A stretch of 64,000 bases of DNA from Eleusine coracana subsp. coracana (taxonomy: Eukaryota; Streptophyta; Magnoliopsida; Poales; Poaceae): positions 59,580,071-59,644,070 of the forward strand of contig CM064432.1 of NCBI GenBank assembly GCA_032690845.1, written 5' to 3'. Under the pieces are notes generated by a model. It was given only the letters and a program-made list of their open reading frames with translations. It searched no databases and had not been told where the DNA came from. Position 1 is the stretch's first letter. Each line of letters starts with the position of its first letter. This document shows, piece after piece, positions 23,108 through 34,782 of this stretch. Both the position numbers and the translations under genes were made by a program.

Positions 23108-24548
23108 CAAAGATCCATCATCAACGTCCAAAATATAGAGCATACTTAATAGGAGGAGGGGGGCTTAATCTCCCTCCCTATTAGCATTGCCCTACCAGCG
23201 CTTACGGAGCACCCATATAGTAGGGTGGGATAGCTGCTCCAGCTAGCTAGCAACATTTTTCCCACCCGCTTGCCCCTATCCTGGACTCCTGGTTCATTGC
23301 TCTAGTTGTAACCTAAGCTCCCAATGTCCCACGTAACTCTCCAGCTCCATGGTCATGCTTCTGGTTTGACTTGTGAAAAGGGGACTAACAGAGTGATTTT
23401 ACCCTTGAGGCCAGTAAAGGGCCAAACCCATATGATCGTATGCTAGCAATATATTGTCTCACGAGATTGCCGGTCTCTCATAATGTTGTGTTGTTGTTGA
23501 ATCTGAAGAACAAACCGTTACAACGTTGTACCGTGGCTAGATCAGAGGACCTTCAAAATCGGCCTCTTAAGTTATTTAGCTTCGACTTGTTGTTGCACGC
23601 TGAGGGAGAAGAGGCGGAGCCCCCTCCCCCTGGCTCATTGCAGGGAGGGGAGAGAGAGAGAGAGAGAGAGAGCACGAGGTCATGGTGGGGACACACCTTG
23701 GACTATGTAGCCTTCATCCATAGTTGGAGACAAAATAGGAAGATGGGAGAAGATTATGAGGCTGTGGTGCCCTAGCTTCCAACAATAACAATTTTGCAAT
23801 TGTCAAGAAGAGGCATGAACAAATGATGTTTTAATTCAGTTAGAAGTTCACAAGTGGGCATTGGCTGAGTGGCAATGGTATAGATTCGAAGAGCTTTCTT
23901 ACAAATTTGTATGTGGCCTCCAACTTAATCAGTGTTTGTCCCACCTGAATTTACATCTGTGCTCCACCACTACCTACTAGCGATGGTTTTATGGCGCCCC
24001 CTACACGTCCTTCATTTTTTGTAAGAGTAATATAAGGAAGATAAAGTGAAGAGAGAAGGAGGACACTCAATTCCCTTGATTCATTGTCTAAACCCTCCAC
24101 TACCGATAACATTTCCCTTGCAAATGTACTCTTGTTGAGTTGAAGACAAACCCATAAAAGCTTTTAGTATTGAACTGAACTAACTAAGCGACCTAGGGGC
24201 GGAGCCAAGGGGGGCGAGCAGGGACTACTCCTCGTATGCTTCATCCACTCCTTCATTGCACACACAAATGTATCATAAAGTTTTAAAAATTATTAGTTTT
24301 GGCTCCTTCATCACACAAATTTCATACTATGGCTTTCCTGAATGTTGATTCCTGCCTTAATAACGATTTATATATAATATCATATTATAATTTAGTATAT
24401 TAATTATATAAGAATTACCTTGAAATTTTATTTAACTTCATTCAATTATAGTTGCTAATATATTTTTCAACCTTTCTTAGATGCCACCTTGCATCGGTTT
24501 GTTATAATAATAAATCAATACATGAAAGAAGAAAAAACGTCTTTCTTG
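23108..24548. other. Gene-free spacer with transposon debris
   Basis: Contains a (GA)n microsatellite (23650-23672) and short pieces such as GGGGCGGAGCCAAGG (near 24195) that resemble ends of grass DNA transposons. No coding gene is supported; a 111-codon open frame at 23440 has no recognisable domain. Confidence 0.4.
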
Positions 24549-24858
24549 CACTACGAGAAAGAGGAGGATTGCCGTGTGCCTTAATCTTTGCCGTGAGTCT
24601 TTTATCGGGCACAACAAAGAGTACCGTCACTGTTCTAGCAGGTGACAATGTCCTTTTTTTTTACGCATGTCAGGTAGGGCATACGGCAATGCGCTTGTTG
24701 TATGTCTGATAGAAGCACGTGATAAAATCATTTTTGTTGACAGTATTTTTGCTATACAAATTATGCTGTGTGCAATCCATAATAAAACTTTTATCATAAG
24801 TATTTCAAACTTTGCCGTGTATCATGAGCACACGGTAAAGCACCTATTTCCGGTAATG
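24549..24858. mobile_element. Non-autonomous CACTA MITE, TSD TTG
   Basis: 310 bp. Starts CACTACGAGAAA and ends TTTCCGGTAATG, flanked on both sides by TTG (24546-24548, 24859-24861), the 3-bp duplication of CACTA elements. Subterminal TTGCCGTGTG-type repeats appear on both sides. No transposase. Confidence 0.88.
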
Positions 24859-24861
24859 TTG

Positions 24862-25189
24862 TAACCGGAATAATAATACCTCCAGCAGCCAGGGTGCCAG
24901 TGCCTTTCATTTACTACTCGCACATCTCATCAAGTCCTAAAACCTGATAAGCTCTGGGTTCCCTCCCAGAATACCGCCATCAGAAGAACAATGCTCTCCA
25001 CATAATTTAACCTACCGCTGTCTGCTGTCTCCCTCCCTCTCTCTCTTACTATACCCCGCTCACTAGTCACTATAACTACCCCTTGCCAACCACGGCACCT
25101 CACCCCAAGCCAGCAGTAGCCAAGAACAGAAGCAAGGCTGCAGCGAGAGAGCGAGTGCACTACAGCAAGAAACCTGCCCTTCCATCCAT
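24862..25189 (+). other. Upstream region of the WIP zinc-finger gene
   Basis: Pyrimidine-rich leader (CTCCCTCCCTCTCTCTCTTAC near 25025) and CACC-rich sequence before the ATG at 25190. No TATA box was confidently placed. Confidence 0.4.
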
Positions 25190-27648
25190 ATGGAAGACCC
25201 CTACACGAGCTTCTTCAAGAACTCCTACTACTACTACACCTCCTCCTTCCCCACGCCGCCGGCCGCTCATCATCACCTCCAACCTTCCCTCCCGCCATAC
25301 ACCAGCCTCTACCCCGCCGCCGCCACGCCTCATCATCACTACCCGGCCTTCTTCCAGCCGCCGACGACGACGACGCTGCCTCCTCTTCACGATTCCCCTC
25401 CCTCGCCGCCTCTCCGGGAGGCGCTGCCTCTCCTGTCACTCTCCCCCACGCGTTGCGCCTCTCGCCGGCCGAACAACAACAACAACAACGTGGAGGTGGA
25501 ATTCGACTCCGACGACGACGCCGACGATGACTTCCTGCGGGAGGCCACCGCCGGCAGCTCCGGTTCGCACGCCGCGCCGCGGGCGCCGCTCTTCGCCGAC
25601 CTTAATTGCATGCCCGCGTGCTGCGACGACGGCGACCCGATGGACGTGGAGGCCTCGACGGACGACGCCGCGGTCGCGCTGCACATCGGCCTGCCGGCGG
25701 CGCCGTCCGGGATCGGCCGCGGCGCGGAAGCGGACCTGCTGTCCGGGCTCGCCGGCAGGGCCGGGGCTTCTTGCGTCGAGCCCGAGGAGGAGGAGTGCAA
25801 GGTGGACATCGGCGTCGGCGACGGGGACGAGGTGGTGCCGTTAGGGTTCGCGACGACGCCGATCGGGAAGCTGAACAAGGGGCAGTACTGGATCCCGACG
25901 CCGGCGCAGATCCTCATCGGCCCCACCCAGTTCTCATGCCCCGTCTGCTACAAAACCTTCAACCGATACAATAACATGCAGGTCAGTGCCTACTATACCT
26001 TGCTCGCTCGTGAAGTCATCAGTCAGTAATCCATCCATACAATACATAGATCCATCAGTTACTCGTTTTGATCTTGGCTTTTGCTGTGTTTCTTGTTCAC
26101 AAATTAGCAAGTTCGATTCTTTTGATTGATTAGCCATCATGCTATTGCCCGTAAAGGGGATGCGCAGCTAGCTTGCTTTCTCTTTTGGAGCTACTAGTTG
26201 CGTGCCATGAAACAGACTTTTAAGCCCCGGGCTTCATGCACAGTGGCCGCCTTTGGGTGTGATTGAACTAGACTGGCATGCCAGGGGCAGCCATGCATGA
26301 AAACATGCATCTTTACGCTTTTCTTGGGTGCTTGCCTTTTTGAGATTCATATGAGTGGCGGAGTGGGTGCAGTGCAGATCCCAGGGTAGATTTCACCTTT
26401 ATCTTGTTTCTCTCTCCGTCTTAGTAGTACTGATCCACCAGGTAGTACTAGCTAGTTCTCCACCACGAGCCACGTACACTGCTGATTACTCATGAGATTT
26501 GGCTAGATATACAGGGTTGTTTCAGAGCAGGCTTTCATGTTTTGGAAAGCATAAGATCCTGTGAAATCATGGGCTGCTGCTCGGCAGACTCCGTGCACGA
26601 CTCCCAAGAACACCAAGAGTTCTGCAGTGTTCTTCCTGTAGCCAGCCACTGTGCCGCTCTGGCTGCTCTCTTTAAAGAAGCAACACCAGCACAGCACAAT
26701 CACGCTAGCAAAGGCCTGGACTAGCCCGAGAGTGTTCAGTCCTCCTAGCTCTCTAAAGATCGCTGGGCCTTCTCTGCTTTGCAACGTGCAACTGATTACC
26801 ATTGCTGCATGAGAAAAGTCTGATAACCTGATTGAATTGAATGTAGGCACTAGCTAGGCAGTAAAAGATGAACAGGTTATTTAGGCTCAATCTCATCATG
26901 TGCAACGACTTGAAGGCTTGAAGCTATACGAGTCAATACACTCCAGTCCTCCGCTTACATGACACCAAACTTTGGATAAATGAAAAATTTTCAACATATG
27001 ATATGGTCCATTTTGACATTACTATATATAAGTAGTGGGCATATGTAATGTGCTGCTCTTCTTCATCACTCCTAACCTAAGCTTGTGTGTACAGATAAAT
27101 GACCAAATACAAGTAAATGCATTATATATAACTGCATTATTACTTACACGGGAAAATGCTATATGAGTGTTTTGCAGATGCACATGTGGGGGCACGGGTC
27201 ACAGTACCGCAAGGGCCCCGAGTCCCTGCGCGGCGTGCAGCCGACGGCGATGCTGCGGCTGCCGTGCTACTGCTGCGCGCCGGGGTGCCGCAACAACATC
27301 GACCACCCGCGCGCGCGGCCGCTCAAGGACTTCCGCACGCTGCAGACGCACTACAAGCGCAAGCACGGGCTGAAGCCCTTCCTGTGCCGCAAGTGCGGCA
27401 AGGCCTTCGCCGTCAAGGGCGACTGGCGCACGCACGAGAAGAACTGCGGCAAGCTCTGGTACTGCCTCTGCGGCTCCGAGTTCAAGCACAAGCGCTCGCT
27501 CAAGGACCACGCCCGCGCCTTCGGCCACGGCCACGGCGCCTTCGGATGCAACGTCGACGGCGGCGACGGGCTCGACGACGACGATGAGGGCGCCGTCTCC
27601 GAGATCGAGCAGGACTGCGCCGCCGGCTCGTGCAGGTCGGCGCGGTGA
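25190..27648 (+). CDS. WIP-family C2H2 zinc-finger transcription factor, 2 exons
   Basis: Plant-specific nuclear regulator; family members (TT1, NTT/WIP2 and relatives) control cell fate in seed coat, transmitting tract, root and leaf vein. Exons 25190-25981 and 27178-27648 join in phase 0 to give 420 residues. The N-terminal half is low complexity (Tyr, Pro, His, Ser) with an acidic stretch. The name-giving Trp-Ile-Pro is at 234-236 in QYWIPTPAQILIGP. Then come four fingers: FSCPVCYKTFNRYNNMQMHM, which is split by the intron at the usual WIP position; the atypical CCAPGCRNNIDHPRARPLKD finger; FLCRKCGKAFAVKGDWRTHE; and WYCLCGSEFKHKRSLKDHAR. The C-terminal tail is acidic. The start is the first ATG in frame, before MEDPYTSFF. 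Which WIP member it is cannot be said without a tree. Confidence 0.93.
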
Positions 27649-29271
27649 CCGTACCGTCGTCTCTATGGGTCGGTCGGTCACCGACACCGGCCGATCAGCT
27701 AGCTAGCAGCGTCTCTTGCTTGAATGAATCTTTATATAGTACTGCGTGTTCTTCTCAAGATATAGTTATAGCTATAGTTAGTGTGCTGCATGTTGTTGTT
27801 CTTGTTAGTTTCTGTTGTTGTTGCTTTATTTTGCTCGAGTAGATTATTGTTAGGGTTGTTGTGGAGGTCGTATGATCTCTTTTCTACTAGTAGCTTGGTT
27901 AGCACCGTTAGTTCGTGACGAGTACTCCACTGTGTGTTGGAATGCTTGTGCTTGTTGTGTGATCTCAATCGATCACACCATGCATATTATATTATGACTT
28001 GGAACAGGTATCTTCAGTTTCATGTTTGTTTGCCTTTCTTAATGTCAATTAACTAAGCACATCTGGGTTCCAAAAGATTAAAATTTGTGAAAAATCTAAC
28101 TACTACTTGGATGCGGCCGTTATATATATAGAAGTATATGGGGGGGTAAATGACTACGTGCATAGTGTTCAGAACCAAAACGGTAAATTTTCCCCGTTCA
28201 GGTAATATTTCGTCAGTTGCATGAATAACGGTGTGGCACAGTATACTGATGGAGGGATCTCCCCGGCATTGGGCATGCATCCTGTAGTATTCAGTTCGTC
28301 GTCATTGATGTCACTCACACATCTGCATGTGGAAAACTGTAACCCATCTTTCCTGTCCCAGTCAAGTTTCTACTATGGATCGACATGCCCCTTTCTGTGC
28401 AAACACTTAGACCAACCTAGGTTTTTTATAGTAGCATCCTGGCCTGAAGTAGGAGACATAAACTCAATATTCAGGTTCTTTGCATGCCATGCAAAGAGAA
28501 AGCAGAAAAGGCACTGATATGAATGAGCTGTAGACTGTAAGACTGGACAGTACAGACCATGGATATATATATGGTGGACAAAGACACATCCAAATAGTTT
28601 TACTTAGGACACCTAAATTCAAGTTGAGGATCACTCTCAGACCTTAGCGGTAGGGTACTTTTAGCCTCACCTGATCGATTTAGACTAACGTTAATTTTTT
28701 GCTGTGCAAAATTATTATGGCTATGAGAAGCTTGGGAATTTCATAGAAACAATTCGATTCCATATTTATATTCTTGCATTCGAAACCATGTAAGAGAAAA
28801 AAAAAGAATACTTTTCCACCCCTTTTCCCGATAGGATTAACCTTTTGGCCGCACTTTGAGAGATTTCGGGAGATGGCCGACCAAAGCATGTATAGCCAAA
28901 GTGCGATGGATGGAACATCACACACACATACCATGAGATGTTCGTGTCAAATGATGTGCTTTTCCTCACATCGGCTGGATAGAAAGGAGGATGGGGATGC
29001 AAGACAGTGAGCTGACCAGGGTCGCCTTTTACTGTATTTTATAAAGCAATATCTAAACTGACTACCACTATTTTTTTATTAATATATTTAACGGCTGCAA
29101 GCATGAAGGGATAGCTTTTCTCTGTCTGGTCGGAAGATTGGAAGAAAAGATGGCCGTTATTTCACACGGGGTGGTGACCGGTGATGGAGCAATATGGCCG
29201 TAGAAATTGTTGCTTTTGACCATCACAACGGAGTATCGAAGCACGGCAGAAGTTTGTGATGTGAAATTGAA
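27649..29271. other. 3' region of the WIP gene and spacer
   Basis: The first 300 or so bases are a likely 3' UTR (T-rich). Beyond that I see no gene, RNA or clear transposon end. Confidence 0.5.
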
Positions 29272-31060
29272 CCTCTCTTTGTGCTCTCCTAATCCTAAAA
29301 TAAGTTTATTCGTCCTCGAGTTAACCTAAATCAAACTGTGACTTAAATTTGATTTAACTTTTGAAAAAATAAATAATACATTTATGTTTAAAAACTTTAG
29401 GGCAAATTTGTTGGTGGACAACGTTCTTTCTTGATCTTTGCTGCAGGACATCACAGAAACATGTATTTACCAATGGACACTATACAACGGTGGAATTTTG
29501 CTAATAAACACTTGAATAAACTAAAGAGAAAAGAGAATATAGCAATGGACAATATTACCCCTGCTACTTACGGAGATGAATGCTGCACCACAAATCCCAT
29601 CGAGGTAAAGGATCGTTAAAAAAAACATGAGAACGCCCAACGCTGCCCGTTCCCAAATTTTTAGAAGCTCGATCTGTCCTAGGCGTCTCCACAGAAGCTT
29701 GCCTCACAAACTTGTAAGGCTGATGTTTATTCTAGTGTATGTCTGAAACATGAAACAATGATGTATGCCGCCATACTAATATATAGTTCGATATTTTGTC
29801 AAATTCGTGAATGTTGGCAGTATGAACATATCATGGTAAAAGAAAAAAGTTTTCAAAATAATTACAGTGATTATGGCATAGTATATAATTAATAAAAATA
29901 ATTATATGGTTAAGGTGCTCAAACTATTTCAAGGGTAGTTTGGTCATTTGTAGAAGGCACTCTCTCCTCAAAGTCATATTCTAATGCTTTTAATGTCTAT
30001 GAGGTAATTGCCATAACTAAAGAATGTCCATTGACAAAACCACATTTGTGTAGTGTCCCCTAGCAAATGACATAATTGAAGAGTGTCCATGGGCAAATTT
30101 TGCCAAAACTTTATGATACGGAGATAATTTCTTCATTAGATATCCAAAAAAAATTGTATCATTAGATTAAAACAAATTATCCCTTCATTGTACAATTATG
30201 CTGGTATATTGTCATCTATAAAATTGGCAAGACTTAATAGAGTTCGACTTAGATCAAATATCTCTTTGTGCTCTCTCAATCCTAAAATAAGTTTATTCCT
30301 CAAGTTAATTGACCTAAATCAAACTATCTTAAAATTGATCGAGCTTCTAAAAAAATAAATAATACTTATGCGCTAAAACTTTATGATATGGATTTAGTTT
30401 CATTAAACATACGCAAAATTTATTTCATTTGATTGGTATAAATTTTATTTTCATAGTATAATTATTCTGGTATATTATTATCTATAACATTGGCTAGACT
30501 TAATATGTTCGACTTAGACCAAATATCTCTTTGTGCTCTTTCAATCCTAAAATAAGTTTATTCCTCAAGTTGACCTAAATCAAACTATCTTAAATTTGAT
30601 CGAGCTTCTAAAAAAATAAATAATACTTATGCGCTAAAACTTTGTGATATGGAGTTAGTTTCATTAGACATACGAAAAAATTTATTTCATTTCATTGAAA
30701 TAGAATTTATTTTCATAGTATAATTATGCTGGTATAAAACTAGCTAGACTTAATATAATTCGACTTAGACCAACTATCTCTTTATGCTCGCTCAATCCTA
30801 AAATAAGTTTATTTCTCAAGTTGACCTAAATCAAACTGTCCTAAATTTGACCGAGCTTGTAAAAAAATACTTATGGGCTAAAAATTCATGATATTGAATC
30901 AGTTTCATTAGATATCCAAAAAAAATATCATTAGATTAATATAAATAATATTTTCATAGTATAATTATCTAGTTTTGTAAATGCAGGTATATTATTATGT
31001 TTGCAACACAACCCGACTACTCGACTACCTGAGTGACTTAATATAGTTAGACTTAAACCA
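29272..31060. repeat. Tandem array of four diverged ~250-285-bp units
   Basis: Units begin with TCTCTTTGTGCTC and contain TCCTAAAATAAGTTTATT, GACCTAAATCAAACT and GCTAAAACTTTATGATA. Starts: 29272 (broken by a MITE), 30260, 30525 and 30776. Units are AT-rich and non-coding. The text resembles the inside of Stowaway-type MITEs (TCCTAAAATAAGT with an AAACT block), so the array may have grown from such an element by slippage or unequal exchange. Confidence 0.8.
29400..30104. mobile_element. Mutator-like MITE, 9-bp TSD, nested in the tandem array
   Basis: 705 bp with a perfect 9-bp target duplication AAAACTTTA (29391-29399 and 30105-30113), the Mutator signature. Ends are inverted: left GGGCAAATTTGTTGGTGGAC, right (reverse complement) GGCAAAATTTGCCCATGGAC. 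Removing it restores unit 1 of the array. Relatives lie at 52523-53298. No transposase. Confidence 0.88.
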
Positions 31061-34000
31061 AAAAAATATTGTAGTGAATTTGCAACACACAAAAAACTAT
31101 TATGCTATGGATTGTGGGATTCTAAAACCTAGGGCTATAGAATATGAAAGTTGATCGAGATGAAAATTTGTTATTATGTTCGAACTTCATCAGTCATGCA
31201 TGGTCTTAACTCTTTATGAAGATAATAATAAAAAAGATGCATTCTTGTGTTCCAAATTCTTCAAAATTCCTAAGCAACATTCAAGAGGAGGCATATAAAA
31301 CGAAACAATTTACGAGAGGAGGCAGAGGGAGAAACTTGGGGACTGCAAACTGGCTGTTTGAAGGGTCGCCTCAACGGAACAATCCATCCGTCCGTCCATC
31401 ATTCAACCTATCACCTGTGGATATAGCTGGCCAGATAGCCGTGTGGCCATTATATGAATGGACTGTGGATCCATCGGGGGGATACGTGCATCGTAGGAGA
31501 CAGCCCAACAACGTGGCTTAGACTCCACACTTGCCGATCCTGCAGTGTCCTTTTCTCCACCTCCGATGTCTTCTTTCCCCCTCCTGTCCGTGCCACTTGC
31601 GTGCATGCAGCTACCTCGTGTAGCTGCTACACCCACCTGCATGCATACTCCCTTCATGCAGCCCCATCAGTCTCAACTGAGGAGCCGGCCACCGTGTTGT
31701 ACTCAAGAATTGAAAAATCGCTAGAATACTGATTTCTGTTATTGCTAAAAGTCAATTAACAAAATAAGAAAAAACCAAACAAAAACCATTTATGCTATAG
31801 TAATCGGATTTGGTCGACTGGTGAAACCGGACTGGATCATTAAAACGGTGAATGGATCGTTTTCATTAAAACGGTGAACCGATAGGTTTTTAGTGGTTTT
31901 TCAATCCATGGTTGTAACGTGGTAATGCCCAGCCGCCGAGTGTGTTAATAGAGACAAGCGGCTTAAATGTTATAGTGTAACAAAAAAAACTGGAACAAAA
32001 AAGTCACACTAAAATTCTAGAACAATGCAAAATTGGAGATGCAACTAAAACTTATATAAAATGCACAACCTTGTCTCTAAAACAAGTGTTATTTTTTTTT
32101 ATCTTTAGACATCACGTTTGTTTGTCTACTCATCTTATTTACTCTTTTCGGATTTTTTTTTTGTCGTGGTTCGGACAACAAAAAAAAGTCCAAAGAAAAT
32201 AATTTGTTATAAATACACAAGAGCCATGATGATGAAACATACGTTCAGGCGATGATCTAGGATCTCGGTTCTAGGAATAGAGAAATGGTGACATGCCTGC
32301 AACATCACCTCGAACCTGCTCAAGATCTGAAGGCACAGTAGCAAGCAGTAGTAATGGATTAATCAATCACTACCCCAGAAAAGTAGCCAGCTAGCAGTAG
32401 CTTAGCACCTGCCCTTTCCTTAGCTACTGTAATTTTCAGAAGAGAGCGCGTCAAACCTTTCTCTGTCATAAGCACGCATAAACAACTTGATCTCCGTCAC
32501 ATGTCGCGGTTACCGCCTACACACTGCGCTTCTGAGAGAGATCCACGCCTCGAAAATGCGGCATAGATTATGCGTCGTCGGCGTCTACCAGGTTGATTTA
32601 GCGCCAACAATCCAACCAACCAACACACATCCCTTTCTTAAATCCTTCTTCGGCAGGGCCACGCGTGCGTGCGCTCGTGCCGTGGATTAGCGACTCGGGG
32701 AGCCGGGTTGATTGATTGTTTACTCGACTGAATACCGTCGAGGAGACCAGGCGAAGCAGAGGAGGAATAAACAAGTGGCGCGCTGTCCCGCCCGCGCCCT
32801 AACAGCGCCGGAACAGCCGTGTCTCCCCGGTTCAGGTTCACGAGGCGCTCGCTTTTCGGTTCTGCGGATTGCTCTCTCTCGTCGTATCAGGCACCTAATA
32901 ACCCTAACCCCAACAGCAGCTTTGCTATACAGAGAATACAAACGGCAACGCGGTGGCTGGATTACCAAGGATTGAATTATTTTCTAAGAGGAAACGGATT
33001 ATCTAGAAGAAGGAGCAGGTATAATTCTGGGAGTACTGTAGTAGTACTGCTAGCTCCAGTCTCTAGCTGAGGCACGATTGACAGATGGAGATGGCATGCA
33101 TGGCGTCGTTGACGACGACGCACACGCTTCACCGGCATGGGAGGCAGATGAGCTCGAGTAAATGGGCGTCTCGGCAAAGAGGGTGGTCGTACATGCAGAG
33201 TACTATAGGACAGTGACAGTCCGGTAGCAGTAGGAGTAGCGGCATCAGCAGCAGCTCTATACTCCTCCTCCTCTCTCTCTCTCCTCCATCTGCAAGTCAT
33301 CGTCCTGAATGGGGCACTGCACCTGCATCTGCACGCGAGAGTCGACGCGCGAGGAAGGAGCGGAGGAGTAAATGACACCACTTGCCCCTGTCGCCCTCAC
33401 TCATCAGACTGAAGGAAGCGTGGCACACAGGTCGCAGCTGTAGCGACGACAAGCAAACTGCGAATTTATGGCTACCGGCATATGGATCGCAGAAGGCGAG
33501 GAGGAAGAACAAGGGAGTGGGAAAGGCCCGGGAGAAAAGCTGACAGCGACCAGCTCGGAATGGCCTGGACCTGGAGCGGTGAGGGGACGGAAGGAAGGAA
33601 GGAAGCATGCATGCCCCGGTGCAGTGCAGGGCACTGCTCCCTCCGGCCAGCCGGTTCGGTTCCAGATCGCATCACAGATTGGGTTGCCCGCAGTAACTAA
33701 TTGCAGACTCTAACTCGCTGCTCATCTCAGGACCACCGTATTCCGAGCGTCTTCATCTTCCACTTGGAGGACTGCAAAAAATAGTTTGTACTGTATTGAA
33801 GATGATCTGCTAGGAGCTTGATACGATGTTTTGCACAAGTTTCACATGATCCAGTAGGAGGATTCGAGCAGTAGTTCCGTTCCGTGCGTCGGAAAATCAA
33901 CGGCCAACTTGCAGATCAGTGCCAGTTTCTGATGATGGTTGCTTCAGAATTCTTGCCGGTTCGAGCAATCAGGGGCATTTAAGCCCTTCGGCCTGTAGCC

Positions 34001-34782
34001 TGCGCTGGGCTTGCAATTCTGGAGTGGACCGCAACAGCAGCCCATGTAGAGTAGCGTTGGTCTGAATTCTACCTTGCGGCCCAGTATCGATGCTTGTGCA
34101 TTATGGCCTTGTGGGCTAGCAGGCTCAATTGACTATAATTTTGCGGCCCGGGTACATATACAACTTCCTGCTTTGACAATTTGTTCCTGGGTCAGGTCGG
34201 CCTTGCTTTCTTAAGGCCCACATTACGACCCAAAAGAGTCCGAACACAAAAAATTCTAACGAATGAAACGGTATGTGAACCGATTTCATTTTTCCGCGTT
34301 TTTATTAATTTTCTTTTTCGTGATAAAGGACTTTACCGAATTAAGCACAACACGGTAAGGCGCCTAAAATTTTTAAAATTGTCAAAGAAACACTTTTGGT
34401 TGCTGTACAATCAAGTCACAGGTCAGCGACGCCGACGCACATATCGAATTGCGTCGTGGCAAAACCGGTCGTCCAATCCTACCTGGCACCCACCTTTAGC
34501 AAACGCAATAAAAACCCAAAGGAAAGCCCAAACAAAAACCCAATAAAATCTCTCGTCGCCTCCATCTGCCGCCCCCCAGCCCAATCTCCACGCGTCGCCG
34601 CCGCTTACCGGCGATTCCGTCTCGTCTGCGCCACGCCGCGGAACTTTCCCAATACCGCTGCGCTCGGATAAGGCGGCCGCCGCCGCGGCACGCCTCCCTT
34701 CGTCCCAATCGTCTAGCCACCGGGATCCCATCGGGCTGGATCTAGGGTTGCGTGGGGAGGTGTTCTGGAAGTCCCCGCCGCG
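31061..34782. other. Gene-free spacer and promoter side of the RRM gene
   Basis: AT-rich to about 32400, then mixed. Open frames around 32700-33700 overlap on both strands and have no recognisable domain. From about 33980 several GGCCCA/TGGGCT motifs (site II-like, common in promoters of growth-related plant genes) occur upstream of the ATG at 34783. Confidence 0.45.

Noticed and set aside
25083..25974. Long out-of-frame and antisense frames over the WIP gene
   Set aside because: Shadows of the GC-rich first exon; Arg/Pro-rich with no family.
29272..31060. CRISPR-like or satellite array
   Set aside because: Units are long, diverged and without unique spacers, and this is a plant genome; a short tandem array of MITE-like text explains it.
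33468..33713. Overlapping open frames on both strands near 33.5 kb
   Set aside because: No domain, no splice logic and no link to the RRM gene downstream.
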